Source: Trueperaceae bacterium (GTDB lineage: Bacteria > Deinococcota > Deinococci > Deinococcales > Trueperaceae). Taken from it: 64,000 nucleotides of DNA. The translations under genes and the position numbers were made by a program. Within the stretch, counting starts at the first letter, position 1. Every line of letters begins with the position of its first letter. The notes under the pieces are model-generated. The model worked only from the letters and a program-made list of their open reading frames with translations. It searched no databases and had not been told where the DNA came from. Shown here one piece after another: positions 39,178-47,998 of this stretch. The DNA lies in the NCBI GenBank assembly GCA_036381595.1, contig DASVCN010000023.1, forward strand, positions 186,001-250,000, read 5' to 3'.

Positions 39178-39214
39178 CGAAGGGACTGTTGCGAAGGGAC
39201 TGTTGCGAAGGGAC
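39178..39214 (+). repeat. Tandem repeat, 14-bp unit, 2.6 copies
   Basis: CGAAGGGACTGTTG at 39178-39191 and 39192-39205 with a partial third copy CGAAGGGAC at 39206-39214. Perfect copies, non-coding. Confidence 0.85.
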
Positions 39215-39456
39215 CGGCGGCGCTCTACGGACCACACCTATGGGCTCGTGCGGATCGCCTGCGCACAGAGGGATCGATCGCAGCCGAGCCGGGGCCGATG
39301 CGGCCAGGTGGGATCAGGAGTCGAGTAGAAGCACGCCGAACATTCTAGTGAAGGCCGCCGGCGAAAATCAAGCTCGTTGGCCGATGAGCCAGGGTCCTTC
39401 TCCGAGATCGGAGCGGACCCGAGCTCCCCAACCTGGAGTGTGCCGGTAGCGGTGGT

Positions 39457-39507
39457 GACGGGGCCCCAGAAGGCTCACGCTTGCGGGCGGCGGGGCATGG
39501 CCCCGTC
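39457..39507. other. Inverted repeat upstream of the 39543 gene
   Basis: GACGGGGCC (39457-39465) is matched by GGCCCCGTC (39499-39507), nine bases, spaced by 33; an inner CGGGGC-ATG-GCCCCG can form instead. It ends 11 bases before the TAGGCT hexamer and could be an operator or a structured element. Confidence 0.35.
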
Positions 39508-39542
39508 GGCGTGGAGTCTAGGCTAGGGGAAGGAGTGCGGTG

Positions 39543-39839
39543 ATGTACGTTGTCAGGGACGTGTTCAACTGCAAGCCCGGGAAGGTCCGGCCCATGGTCG
39601 AGAAGTTCAAGGAACTCTCCAGACTGATGGCCGAGATGGGGCAGGAACCGATGCGGTTGCTCACCGATCTTTCGGGTGAGCCGTACTGGACCGTCATCGC
39701 CGAGTCACGGGTGGAACGCCTGGACGACTTCTTCTCCGCAAAACAGCAGATGGATGACGAGAGGGTGCGGGCCGCAATGGCGGGCTATCACGACCTGGTC
39801 GAGAGCGGGCGAAGGGAGATCCTGCGGATAGAGGAGTGA
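39543..39839 (+). CDS. Small protein with predicted dimeric alpha/beta-barrel fold
   Basis: 98 aa. The pattern MYVVRDVFNCKPGKVRPMVEKF...MRLLTDLSGEPYWTVIAESRV...FFSAKQ resembles ferredoxin-like dimeric alpha/beta-barrel proteins (NIPSNAP/ABM-like), which act as small oxygenases or binding proteins. No catalytic residue can be assigned. ATG 39543 fits GGAAGGAG at seven bases; the GTG three bases earlier is too close. Single gene, convergent with ogt. Confidence 0.7.
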   Translation: MYVVRDVFNCKPGKVRPMVEKFKELSRLMAEMGQEPMRLLTDLSGEPYWTVIAESRVERLDDFFSAKQQMDDERVRAAMAGYHDLVESGRREILRIEE

Positions 39840-39861
39840 CCGGTCGGCTCCCTAGCAGATG

Positions 39862-39880
39862 CTGGCCGTCGACCGGCCAG
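39862..39880. terminator. Hairpin between convergent genes 39543 and ogt
   Basis: CTGGCCG (39862-39868), loop TCGAC, CGGCCAG (39874-39880). A perfect 7-bp stem in a 63-base gap between facing 3' ends; no T run. Confidence 0.45.
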
Positions 39881-39902
39881 ACGTTCGTCCGCGCGACGGT
39901 CT

Positions 39903-40394
39903 TCAGTTCGTGAACAGCGGCCCAGGGCCGTATCTGCCGGGCTGCTCGAGTTCAAGCAGTCGCCGCTTCCTGGCGAATCCACCGGCATAGCCGGTAAGCG
40001 AACCGTCCGTGCCCACGACACGGTGGCAGGGAACGACGATAGGCAGAGGGTTCTTGCCGTTGGCCGCACCCACCGCCCGCACCGCCGCGCCGTGGCCGAA
40101 CGATTCGGCGATCTCCAGGTAGCTGCGGGTGTCTCCGTAGGGGATCGTGCTCACCGCCTGCCACACCTGCCTCTGGAACTCGGTTCCTCGAGGCGCGAGG
40201 GGCAGATCGAACGCTCTGAGCTCCCCTTCGAAGTACGCCCTCAGTTGATCGCCGGCCCCGGAATCGAGTTCGTCGACCGGAAGCCAGCCCTCTCGGGGCG
40301 GTTGCTCTTCGAAGAGGACGGCGACGAGGCCGGCGTCGTTCTCGGCGACACGGAGCGTGCCGATCGGGGAGTGAAGCTTCTGGTAACGGATCAT
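39903..40394 (-). CDS. ogt: Methylated-DNA--protein-cysteine methyltransferase
   Basis: 163 aa. Removes O6-alkyl groups from guanine in a suicide reaction. The acceptor is Cys123 in VVPCHRVVG; also visible are the DNA-binding helix FQRQVWQAVSTIPYGDTRSYLEIAES, the Asn of the hinge (RAVGAANGKNPLPIV) and the terminal LLELE. The ATG overlaps the stop of alkA as ATGA, so both alkylation-repair enzymes are co-translated. No Ada regulatory domain is attached. Ogt-type rather than Ada-type by length. Confidence 0.95.
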   Translation of the reverse strand: MIRYQKLHSPIGTLRVAENDAGLVAVLFEEQPPREGWLPVDELDSGAGDQLRAYFEGELRAFDLPLAPRGTEFQRQVWQAVSTIPYGDTRSYLEIAESFGHGAAVRAVGAANGKNPLPIVVPCHRVVGTDGSLTGYAGGFARKRRLLELEQPGRYGPGPLFTN

Positions 40395-41197
40395 CCCACC
40401 GCTCCTCTTCTGTTCGCCACCGGCCCGGAGTACGACGCCCATAGGAGCATCGCGGCGTAGCCGCGGTAGGGGCGCCACCGTTGCGAGATGGCGTAGAGCT
40501 CTCTCTCGCTGAGCGTACCGCCGCCAGCTGCCGCTGCCCGTCTGAGGATCAGGTCGCCCGCGGGGAACGCGTCCCCCAGCCCGAGTGCCCTCATCGCTAG
40601 GTAGTTGGCGGTCCAGGGCCCGACACCGGGAAGCGCCTGGAGTCGCTCGAGCGCCTCGTCGAGGTCGGTGAGCTCCGTGAACCGCAGTTCCCCGGTTGCC
40701 ACCGCTCCGGCGAGTGCCCTTATCGACCCGATCTTCTGGTTCGAGAGTCCGAGGCCCGACAGATCGGCCTGCGCCAGCCGTTCTGGCGTGGGGAAGAGGT
40801 GAGTGAGGCCGCCTACCCAACCGGCCAGAGGCTCACCCTGTCTCGTCGCCAGCCTTCCGGTCAGTGTCGTCGCTGCCTTGACGCTCACCACCTGCCCGAT
40901 GACGGCTCGGACGGCCGTCTCGAACGGGTCCCAAGCCCCCGGGACCCGGATCCCCGGGAACTGCTGTACGAGCCGCGCCAGCAGAGGGTCTTGCGCCAGA
41001 GATCGTTCGATGGCTTCGCTGTCGGCATCGAGATCGAAGAGCCGGCGGACGCGGCGCTCGATCCGGGAGAGGTCGCAGGCTGGGGAAGCCCGGACGAGCA
41101 ACCAGGCCGCTTCGCTGTGGTGCGTAACGGTGACGGTGCCGCACGCCCCTGCCTGCTCGAAGGTCCGCCCGTACGCCCCCTTCGAAACGGACTCCAC
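40391..41197 (-). CDS. alkA: DNA-3-methyladenine glycosylase II (AlkA), start codon problem
   Basis: Excises alkylated bases from DNA. From GTG 41197: 268 aa with AlkA N-domain remnants, WDPFETAVRAVIGQVVSVKAATTLTGRLA, the helix-hairpin-helix LQALPGVGPWTANYLAMRALG and the catalytic Asp in AFPAGDLILRR. Conserved AlkA sequence continues upstream in the same frame: LPYRRPFDWDRLVGFLAA and ARATPG are encoded at 41266-41198. However, no ATG, GTG or TTG exists in frame between that segment and the upstream stop near 41357. Either an unusual start is used, a frameshift lies just upstream, or the shorter form is made. Operon with ogt (ATGA overlap). Confidence 0.85.
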   Translation of the reverse strand: MESVSKGAYGRTFEQAGACGTVTVTHHSEAAWLLVRASPACDLSRIERRVRRLFDLDADSEAIERSLAQDPLLARLVQQFPGIRVPGAWDPFETAVRAVIGQVVSVKAATTLTGRLATRQGEPLAGWVGGLTHLFPTPERLAQADLSGLGLSNQKIGSIRALAGAVATGELRFTELTDLDEALERLQALPGVGPWTANYLAMRALGLGDAFPAGDLILRRAAAAGGGTLSERELYAISQRWRPYRGYAAMLLWASYSGPVANRRGAVG

Positions 41198-41300
41198 TCC
41201 TGGCGTTGCCCGGGCCGCCAGGAAGCCGACCAGCCGATCCCAGTCGAACGGTCGTCTGTACGGAAGCCGCCGCTCCGTACACGCCCTGCCGTCCCTCGGG

Positions 41301-41873
41301 TCAGATGTAGCGTGCGAGTTCGTCGTCGATGCGCTCCTCGCCGGCTCGAACGCCCATCATCCGCCGTCTGAGCGGGTTGGTGAAGTACGACAGGTGGACC
41401 AGCGTTCCGAAGCGGTCGTTTATCTCGAGCCCCGAGATGACGAAGCCTGCCTTGAGCTTGGGAACCAGGACGCTGTTGTTGGTAGCGTTGTGGCGACTGT
41501 AGATGATCTGGAATCCTTCGGCCGCGACCCTCTCCATGATCTTGGGCAGCAGAGCCGTGTAGATGCCCTTGCCTCGGTGCTCCTCCACGATCCCGGTGTT
41601 GGTCATGTAGAACTTCTCGGCGTCCTCCTGGTGCCCGACGTGCCAGCCCACCGGCTCCTCATCCAGGTAGACGCCGATCCGCAGCGAGAACGACTCCTTG
41701 CCCATCCTCTCGCCCAGCAGCTCCATCGCCTCCAGCTCATCCGTGGACAGAGCCTGGCGCGAACGGAAGGTGAAGTGTTCAGCGAAGACGAGAGGCCTCA
41801 GCCGCTCGAAGATCGGCCGGAACTCCTCATCGCTCAGTTCACGGTAACTGTAGGGGCCGGTCAGAGGGGGCAT
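41301..41873 (-). CDS. GNAT-family N-acetyltransferase
   Basis: About 190 aa. The GNAT fold shows in FSLRIGVYLDEEPVGWHVGHQ, the acetyl-CoA loop IVEEHRGKGIYTALLPKIMERV (R/QxxGxG/A as HRGKGIY) and FQIIYSRHNATNNSVLVPKLKAGF. ATG 41873 is chosen because the domain starts right after it; GTG 41888 would add five residues. No good Shine-Dalgarno sequence precedes either. Its stop lies about 100 bases before the alkA coding region, so the three genes may share a transcript. Substrate unknown. Confidence 0.82.
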   Translation of the reverse strand: MPPLTGPYSYRELSDEEFRPIFERLRPLVFAEHFTFRSRQALSTDELEAMELLGERMGKESFSLRIGVYLDEEPVGWHVGHQEDAEKFYMTNTGIVEEHRGKGIYTALLPKIMERVAAEGFQIIYSRHNATNNSVLVPKLKAGFVISGLEINDRFGTLVHLSYFTNPLRRRMMGVRAGEERIDDELARYI

Positions 41874-41917
41874 GGCGCATTGTGACACCGCTCGCGTGTT
41901 CGTTACCCTGCCAGCCG

Positions 41918-42934
41918 CTACTCGAGCTCATTGTTCCTCCTCGCGGCTCGCCTAGTGAGCGCGGCATAAGCAGGGCTGCGCTCGGGCGGTAGGACCTCCT
42001 TGCCCTCGCGCAGCTCCTCACCGACCGCCTCGGCAGGACCCGGCAGGAGGCGGCTAGCCAGGCCGGCCGCCTGCGCGAAGAGCCCCGGCGCGAGGGCGTG
42101 CGCGGCGATGGGGACGCGCAAGTAGGCGGGGAGTATCAGCGAGGCGTCGCCGCGCTTGCAGGCGGCCACGATCTTCCGGGCGACGTGCCTCGAGCCCATG
42201 CTGAGCCCTGGAAGCGAGCTCAGGAGAAGGAACCAGCGGAACTCCTGCTCGCGCCGGCCCCCGAACATGGCCCGGTAGGGGCTTCCCGTTCGCATCAGGC
42301 CGGGAGTGACGGTCGTAACGCGGATCCCGTTCGCCTCCAGCTCGGCATGGAGCGCCTCCGAGAAGCCCACGGCGGCGAACTTCGCGGCCGTGTAAGGAGT
42401 CAGGTGCGGGACCGGTATCCGGCCGCCGATCGAGGTGACGTTCACGATGCGCCCAACTCCCCGCTCCAGGTGCGGCAGGGCCGCGTAGACCGCATGCAGC
42501 GTGCCGAAGAAGTTGTTGGCCATCTCCTCGTGGAACGCTTCGACGCCCAGGTTCTCGATCGGACCAACGCGGATGGTGCTGGCCACGTTGACCAGCACGT
42601 CGAGGCGACCATGGCGCCGCACCAGCTCGCCGACCGCGCGGCGCACCTGTGCGAAGTCGGCCAGGTCGCAGGGAAGCAGGTCGAGTGGCACTCCCGCCAA
42701 CTCGAGGCCCGCTCGCTCGAGCGCAGCCTCGTCCCGAGCCAGCAGGGCGATGTGCGCGCCTTCGTCGGCGAACTGGCGGCCCAGCTCCAGTCCCAGACCG
42801 CGTGACCCGCCGGTGATGAGCACGACCCGCCCGGTGAGGTCGAGGCGGCGGCGCCGGCGCAGCAGGGCCGCGCCGGCGAGCGCGGCAGCCGACCCGGCCA
42901 CGAGGAGGCCCGCTCTGGCGCCCTTACTTCTCAC
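41918..42934 (-). CDS. Short-chain dehydrogenase/reductase
   Basis: 338 aa. An N-terminal hydrophobic stretch (about 8-24) may anchor it in the membrane. The Rossmann motif is [20 protein letters not shown] (about 37-56), followed by the NVAST-type motif (LVNVAST) and the active-site YTAAKFA (Tyr and Lys). The Ser of the triad is in VNVTSIGG. The C-terminal ~80 residues are beyond the core and may hold a second amphipathic segment. Its GTG overlaps the stop of the dehydrogenase gene as GTGA. Substrate unknown. Confidence 0.9.
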   Translation of the reverse strand: MRSKGARAGLLVAGSAAALAGAALLRRRRRLDLTGRVVLITGGSRGLGLELGRQFADEGAHIALLARDEAALERAGLELAGVPLDLLPCDLADFAQVRRAVGELVRRHGRLDVLVNVASTIRVGPIENLGVEAFHEEMANNFFGTLHAVYAALPHLERGVGRIVNVTSIGGRIPVPHLTPYTAAKFAAVGFSEALHAELEANGIRVTTVTPGLMRTGSPYRAMFGGRREQEFRWFLLLSSLPGLSMGSRHVARKIVAACKRGDASLILPAYLRVPIAAHALAPGLFAQAAGLASRLLPGPAEAVGEELREGKEVLPPERSPAYAALTRRAARRNNELE

Positions 42935-44097
42935 GGCGACAGCACCACCTTTATGCAGCCGTCACGCTTGCGCCGGAACAGCTCGTACGCAGCCGGCGCC
43001 TCGTCCAACGTCATCCGATGGGTGAGGATGGTGTCGGGGCGCAGCTCCCCGTCACGGATCTTCTCCAGCAGGGGACGGAGGTAACGGTGAACGTGGGCCT
43101 GCCCCATCCGGAAGGTGAGGCCCTTGTTGAACGCGGCCCCGATCGGGATCGTGTCGATGAAGCCGCCGAAGACGCCGGCTATGGAGAGGACGCCTCCCTT
43201 CCTGCAGGCGTAGATCGCCTGCCGCAAAGCGTGCGGCCGGCCCGTCTCGAGCCTGACCGCCTGTTTCACGCGATCCAGCGGACCCAGCAGACCGCCGCCA
43301 TGCGACTCCATCCCCACCGCCTCGATGCAGGCGTCCGGCCCGCGACCGCCGGTGAGCTCGCGCAGCCGCTCCACGACATCCTCCTCGCGGTGATGGACGG
43401 TCACGGCGCCCAGCTCGGCGGCCTTCGTGAGCCGCGCCGGTACGCTGTCTATCGCCACTACCTGCTCGGCCCCCTGGGCGTAGGCGCTCATCACCGCCAG
43501 CAGGCCCACCGGTCCGCAGCCCCACACGGCCACCGTCTCGCCACCTTCGAGCTCGCAGTTCTCGGCCGCCATCCAACCGGTGGGCAGGACGTCGCTAAGG
43601 AGCAGGACTCGCTCATCGTCGAGCCCGTCGGGCACCTTCAGCGGTCCCACATCGGCGTACGGCACCCGCACGTACTCGGCCTGCCCGCCGGCGTACCCAC
43701 CCATCAGGTGGGAGTAGCCGAAGATCCCGGCAGGAGACTCGCCGAAGAAGAGTTCGGCCAGCGGCGCGTTCGGGTTGGAGTTGTCGCACAGCGCCCACTG
43801 ATCGTTCCGGCAGTACCAGCAGTTTCCGCAGGCGATGGGGAAGGGGACCACCACGCGATCGCCCACCGCCAGGCCGCGCACCTCGGCACCGACCTCGACC
43901 ACCTCTCCCATGAACTCGTGGCCCAGGATGTCGCCTCTTCGCATCGACGGGATGAAGCCGTCGTAGAGGTGGAGATCGGAACCGCAGATGGCGGTCGAGG
44001 TGACGCGGACGATGGCGTCACGGGGCAGCAGCAGCTCCGGGTCGGGCACCCGTTCGACCCTTACATCGTGAGCGCCGTGCCAGGTCAGGGCCCTCAT
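42931..44097 (-). CDS. Zinc-dependent alcohol dehydrogenase, formaldehyde-dehydrogenase-like
   Basis: 388 aa. Catalytic zinc site: [11 protein letters not shown] (Cys) with [12 protein letters not shown] (His-Glu); structural zinc Cys cluster in [15 protein letters not shown]; Rossmann [15 protein letters not shown]. The long insertion and sequences such as [18 protein letters not shown] place it with the glutathione-independent formaldehyde-dehydrogenase-like group. ATG overlaps the stop of the upstream gene (ATGA), so SRPBCC, ADH and SDR proteins are translated together. Actual substrate unknown. Confidence 0.92.
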   Translation of the reverse strand: MRALTWHGAHDVRVERVPDPELLLPRDAIVRVTSTAICGSDLHLYDGFIPSMRRGDILGHEFMGEVVEVGAEVRGLAVGDRVVVPFPIACGNCWYCRNDQWALCDNSNPNAPLAELFFGESPAGIFGYSHLMGGYAGGQAEYVRVPYADVGPLKVPDGLDDERVLLLSDVLPTGWMAAENCELEGGETVAVWGCGPVGLLAVMSAYAQGAEQVVAIDSVPARLTKAAELGAVTVHHREEDVVERLRELTGGRGPDACIEAVGMESHGGGLLGPLDRVKQAVRLETGRPHALRQAIYACRKGGVLSIAGVFGGFIDTIPIGAAFNKGLTFRMGQAHVHRYLRPLLEKIRDGELRPDTILTHRMTLDEAPAAYELFRRKRDGCIKVVLSP

Positions 44098-44855
44098 CGC
44101 GACTCGCGCACTAGCGCAGGCCGGTCCGAACCACCGTCGCGCCGCCGGCCCGCTCCCGCGCTCTGACCCTCTACCGTGGCGATCTCACCCGCCTCGAGCA
44201 GCTGCCGCATCCGCCTCAGCTCCTGTTCGAGCAGTTGCGATGGGCTCAGGCCGGCGCGCTTCAACGGCACGGATCCTTCAGCCTTCGCCAGCACGTTGGA
44301 CAGCACGGCGGGACCGGTCGGCACGAACCAGAGGTCGGCGTGGACTTCCGTGCCGTTGCCGGTCGCGGCGAAGCGGAGTTCGAGCGCGGCCGGGATGGCG
44401 TTCCCACCCACGCTGGCCCAGGCCAGGCGCAGGCCCGCTTCGCTGGCCGTCCGTCTGACCTCCAGCGAGTGGCGGCCGCCCAGAGGGGTCCTGAGCGCTA
44501 CCCGCCAGCGCTCGTCAGCGAGCCTGTGCGCGCTCTCGAGGTAGTTGCTGAAGAGGGTGAAGCCGCCCGGGTCGCTGAGCCGGCGGTAGACATCGTCCGG
44601 CTCGAGCTGAACCGTGACCCGGCTGCAGATCGCTACCGTCCCGCCCACCTGCGAGCGGGAGATCCCCAGCCACCGGTAGAGGTGTGAACGCCCGCTGACT
44701 CCGCGGTAGAGGAGGATTCCCGCCGCCGTCCCGAGGAGCGCTGCCGACGAACGGCGGCGGCGCGTCAGCGCTGCCGAGGCCGTCAGCGCCCCGAGGGAGA
44801 GCGAGAGCCCACGCTCGAACGGGCTCAGGTCGATTCGATCCTCGCTAGCTGCCAT
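44094..44855 (-). CDS. Membrane-anchored SRPBCC (polyketide cyclase/START-like) protein
   Basis: 253 aa. Two hydrophobic segments near the N-terminus (about 14-28 and 37-52) precede an SRPBCC-type ligand-binding fold starting at [26 protein letters not shown] and including [19 protein letters not shown]. The C-terminal ~35 residues are basic and unstructured. First gene of the ADH/SDR operon; ATG behind GGGAGGGG with minus-strand TAGGCT near 44892. SRPBCC proteins bind hydrophobic ligands, so the operon may process a lipid-like or aldehyde substrate (inference). Confidence 0.8.
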   Translation of the reverse strand: MAASEDRIDLSPFERGLSLSLGALTASAALTRRRRSSAALLGTAAGILLYRGVSGRSHLYRWLGISRSQVGGTVAICSRVTVQLEPDDVYRRLSDPGGFTLFSNYLESAHRLADERWRVALRTPLGGRHSLEVRRTASEAGLRLAWASVGGNAIPAALELRFAATGNGTEVHADLWFVPTGPAVLSNVLAKAEGSVPLKRAGLSPSQLLEQELRRMRQLLEAGEIATVEGQSAGAGRRRDGGSDRPALVRESR

Positions 44856-45004
44856 GCCCCTCCCGCGCCGCGCCGGGCGTCAGTGCGAGCCTAGGGCAGG
44901 CCGGGGAGGCTCACGACGCATCAAGGCACAGTCGTCGTCGGGTGCCGCTCGCCGCGAACGGCGGGCGAGGTTCCTCGACCTTCCGACGGGGCCGCCGCTG
45001 CGCC

Positions 45005-46231
45005 TCAGGTCCTGAAGATCACCCGCTCACGGCTGAAGTTGCGCAGTGCTAGAGCAAGCAGGACGACGATCACAACGATCAGCGAGCCCCAGGTTAGGGC
45101 CACCGAGGCTGCCCGGGCGCCGCCGGTGACGATCTCGTCCATGAGCAGCAGAACGTTGACCACGGGCACCAGGTAGACGCCGACTCCGAGCTCGAGCAGA
45201 TCGGCGAACTGAAGCGCCATCACCGGCAGGATGAGGAGGAAGCTGAGTGGGGCGACGTAACTCTGCGCCTCCTTGAAAGACCGGGCGAACATCGTCACGC
45301 CAAGCAGCAGCGCAGCCAGCGTCGCGGCCAGCAGCAGCGTGCTGAGGAGGAGCAGGATCACCGACGAGGGCGTCACCTGCAGCGAACCGCCGAGGAGCTC
45401 GACGATCTCGGCGCCGTCGCCGCCCAGTCGTGAGGTGACCAGGCCCCGGAGGATCGTGCCACCGGCGACGTAGCCCAGGATCGCCATGACCGCCGCGCTG
45501 AGACCGAAGAGCATGGTGGCGAGGAACTTGCCCACCACTACTTCCGAGCGCTTCACGGGCGCCACCAGCAGCGACTCGAGGGTCCCTCGCTCCTTCTCGC
45601 CGGCGGTCGCGTCGATGGCCGTCATCTGACCGCCAACCAACGTCCAGATCGCGATGAAGAAGGGGATTATCCAGGAGAGCTGGCCGCTGCTCCGCTCGGC
45701 GACGGTAGAAGCGTCGACCGCCTGCACCGAGACCGGCTCCAGCAGAGAAGGATCGAGCCCGGCTCGACGTAGCCTCTGGGACACCAGCTCCTGACGGAAG
45801 GCGTCGACCGCTCGCCTGACTTTGGACACCGCTACCTCGGCCTCCAGGTTCCCCTGCTTGCTGTAGAGCACGACCTCCACCTGCTCGCCTTCGCTGAGGC
45901 GTTGGACCATCCCGGCAGGAACCGTGAGGCCGACGTCGGCCTCCTCGTTCCGGACCGCTGCCTCGGGATCGTCCTGGGCGTAAGGTTCGACGTTGGCGAG
46001 AGCCAGCTGTTCGCCGAGTTCAGGAGGGAGCTCGGCGAGGTTCTCTACAGCCAGAGGAGTTTCGCTGGCCTGTTCGCGGTTGAACAGACTGCCCAGCAGC
46101 AGGGGCAGGCCGAGCATGATCACAGGCAGGAGCACGAGCGGCAGCAGCAGGTTCGAGACTATCGCGCGTCGGTCCCGCAGGGTGGAGAGCACCTCCTTGG
46201 CGGTGATCTGCGAGATGATCCGCCACCTCAC
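45005..46231 (-). CDS. ABC-2-type permease, NatB-like
   Basis: 408 aa. A first helix (about 25-48) is followed by a large extracytoplasmic domain (about 50-175) and five helices, as in NatB/YhaP-type ABC-2 permeases. Characteristic is AIDATAGEKERGTLESLLVAPVKRSEVVVGKF (the cytoplasmic EKERGTLE motif) and FARSFKEAQSYVAPL. The ATG overlaps the stop of the ATPase gene (ATGA at 46228-46231). NatAB in Bacillus exports Na+, but many relatives carry other substrates. Confidence 0.92.
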   Translation of the reverse strand: MRWRIISQITAKEVLSTLRDRRAIVSNLLLPLVLLPVIMLGLPLLLGSLFNREQASETPLAVENLAELPPELGEQLALANVEPYAQDDPEAAVRNEEADVGLTVPAGMVQRLSEGEQVEVVLYSKQGNLEAEVAVSKVRRAVDAFRQELVSQRLRRAGLDPSLLEPVSVQAVDASTVAERSSGQLSWIIPFFIAIWTLVGGQMTAIDATAGEKERGTLESLLVAPVKRSEVVVGKFLATMLFGLSAAVMAILGYVAGGTILRGLVTSRLGGDGAEIVELLGGSLQVTPSSVILLLLSTLLLAATLAALLLGVTMFARSFKEAQSYVAPLSFLLILPVMALQFADLLELGVGVYLVPVVNVLLLMDEIVTGGARAASVALTWGSLIVVIVVLLALALRNFSRERVIFRT

Positions 46232-46980
46232 GCCGCTACCTCCGGCTGCAGGCCAGAGCGCCGCACGGTGGTGAAGAACGCGTCCTCGAGAGTGCTGCTG
46301 CCGGTGTTGGCGAGGAGTCCGGGAACCGTGTCCTGGGTAACCAGTTCACCCCGGAAGACGATCGCCAGACGGTCGCAGACCTCTTCGACCTCGCTCATCA
46401 CGTGGGTCGAGTAGACGACCGCCTTGCCCTCGCTGGCGAACCGGCGCACCAGGTCGAGCACGGCCCGGCGAGCCATGACGTCGAGCCCGCTCGTGGCTTC
46501 GTCGAAGAAGACCACCGGCGGGTCGTGCAGTATCGCTCTGGCGATGACGATCTTCTGCTTCATCCCCGTGGAGAAGCCCCCAGCCTGACGGGTCAACGCC
46601 TCGCCGAGCTCGAGCACGTCGGCCAACTCGGCGATCCGCCGGTCGATCCTGGTCCTGTCGATGCCGTAGAGACGTCCGAAGTAGCCGAGGATCTCCCGGC
46701 CGGTCAGCCGGTCGTAGAGGCCCATGCCCCCGTTGACCACGCCGATGGAACGGCGCACCGCCTCCGCTTCTGCGCCCACGTCCAGCCCGGCGACGCTGGC
46801 GCGGCCGGCATCGGGGCGAAGCAGAGTGGCGAGGATCCTCAGCGTGGTCGTCTTGCCGGCGCCGTTCGGGCCCAACAGCCCGAAGACTTCACCGGCCCCG
46901 ACCGAGAACGAGATGTCGCTTATCGCCCTCACGGCGCCGAACGATTTGGCGAGGCTGTCTACTTCTACCAACTTGCTCAC
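46228..46980 (-). CDS. ABC transporter ATPase, NatA-like
   Basis: 250 aa. Walker A GPNGAGKTTTLRIL, Q loop VNGGMGLYDRL, signature GGFSTGMKQKIVIA (the FSTGM form usual for this group), Walker B VVFFDEATSGLD and the switch VVYSTHVMSEVE. It energises the NatB-like permease. GTG start with GAGGA upstream, minus-strand TAGACT near 47007-47012. Divergent from the gene at 47145. Confidence 0.93.
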   Translation of the reverse strand: MSKLVEVDSLAKSFGAVRAISDISFSVGAGEVFGLLGPNGAGKTTTLRILATLLRPDAGRASVAGLDVGAEAEAVRRSIGVVNGGMGLYDRLTGREILGYFGRLYGIDRTRIDRRIAELADVLELGEALTRQAGGFSTGMKQKIVIARAILHDPPVVFFDEATSGLDVMARRAVLDLVRRFASEGKAVVYSTHVMSEVEEVCDRLAIVFRGELVTQDTVPGLLANTGSSTLEDAFFTTVRRSGLQPEVAA

Positions 46981-47144
46981 TCCTCAGCTGCCGGCCCTCG
47001 CAAGAGTCTACCGGCTGCTCCGAACCGTGCCCGAACGGAGCGGAACCGGAACAGCGCCGCGCGGAACGGGGCGCGCCTGGAGTGCGCGACGTGGAGCGCC
47101 CGACTGCTCCGGCCGCCCACCGGCCTGCTGGTATCATCCGGGCG

Positions 47145-47921
47145 ATGACAGAGCGCGAATTCGCTGCCCTCGACGAGTATGCGCTGGTGGCGCGGGTGCT
47201 TCACGAGGTAGACGAGGTCGACAGCCGCATCGAGCTGCTGGAGTGCGACCTGGCCAGTCCTATCGTGCCGCTCGAGGCGAACGGCGCCGCCCCTTCCGCT
47301 CGACTCGCCCTGCGTGCCGCCCAGGGTTTCGCGGGCAAGCGCGACGAGCAGCGTCACGGGTCGATCGTGCCGCTGCTACGGAATGACAAGATGGGAGAGT
47401 TGATGCCCCGCGTCAAGAGCCTCTCCGAGATGGGCTTCCCGGCACTGGCGTTGGACATGAGACAACTCGCCTTCACCGCGCCGCACGGTACTAGCCAGTG
47501 GCGTCCCAGGACGCGGGAGGAGCTGGCCGAACTGCGAGCGGCAGCTGGTTGCCCACTCTGGGTCTTCGGGCTGAACAGCTCGGCCGATGCAGAGATCGTC
47601 GTCGAGGCGGGTCTCGAAGGCGTGGTGGTCAGCTCCACCCTGGGGAGCTTCGTAGGCGGACCGGCGGCCATCGAAGTGCTTCCCGAGATACTCGACGCGG
47701 TAGCGGGCATGACCGGTGTCTACGTCGGCGGTCCGGTCCGCACCGGAGTGGACGTGTTCCGCTACCTGGCGGTTGGCGCAGAGGCGGTGATCGTCGAAAG
47801 CGATCGCTCGATCGCCAATCTCGAGGCCGAACTCCACTACGCCATGCGGCTTACCGGCTGCGAGACCCTGGCAGACATCGGTTACGAGAGCATCTACGCT
47901 CCCCTGTTCGGCGAGCTGTAG
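47145..47921 (+). CDS. FMN-dependent alpha-hydroxy-acid dehydrogenase-like protein
   Basis: 258 aa, shorter than the usual ~350-400. The C-terminal half has the TIM-barrel phosphate-binding pattern of this family (VYVGGPVRTGVDVFRYLAVGAEAVIVES) preceded by VVSSTLGSFVGGPAAIEVLPEIL, where the canonical SNHGGRQLD is altered (VVSSTLGS). Expected active-site His and Arg positions are thus not fully recognisable, and catalysis is uncertain. ATG 47145 lies seven bases after TATCAT (47132-47137), a leaderless arrangement, so in-frame starts further up are disfavoured. Confidence 0.65.
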   Translation: MTEREFAALDEYALVARVLHEVDEVDSRIELLECDLASPIVPLEANGAAPSARLALRAAQGFAGKRDEQRHGSIVPLLRNDKMGELMPRVKSLSEMGFPALALDMRQLAFTAPHGTSQWRPRTREELAELRAAAGCPLWVFGLNSSADAEIVVEAGLEGVVVSSTLGSFVGGPAAIEVLPEILDAVAGMTGVYVGGPVRTGVDVFRYLAVGAEAVIVESDRSIANLEAELHYAMRLTGCETLADIGYESIYAPLFGEL

Positions 47922-47998
47922 CCCACTCTCCCGGGGAACGGTGTGGCCGTCACCGGTTTACGCCGTGGCTGACAATAGAATGCGCTGGGGAGGGACTC

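Larger units (their letters stand above)
39034..39542. other. 509-base intergenic region between divergent genes
   Basis: No gene is supported. It contains a 14-bp tandem repeat (39178-39214), an imperfect hairpin (39457-39507) and a plus-strand -10-like TAGGCT (39519-39524), followed by GGAAGGAG and the ATG at 39543. The rest shows no feature I recognise. Confidence 0.6.

Noticed and set aside
39034-39542. tRNA or structured RNA gene in the larger intergenic regions
   Set aside because: No cloverleaf, no GGTTCGAATCC-like T arm and no CCA end found here or in the other gaps.
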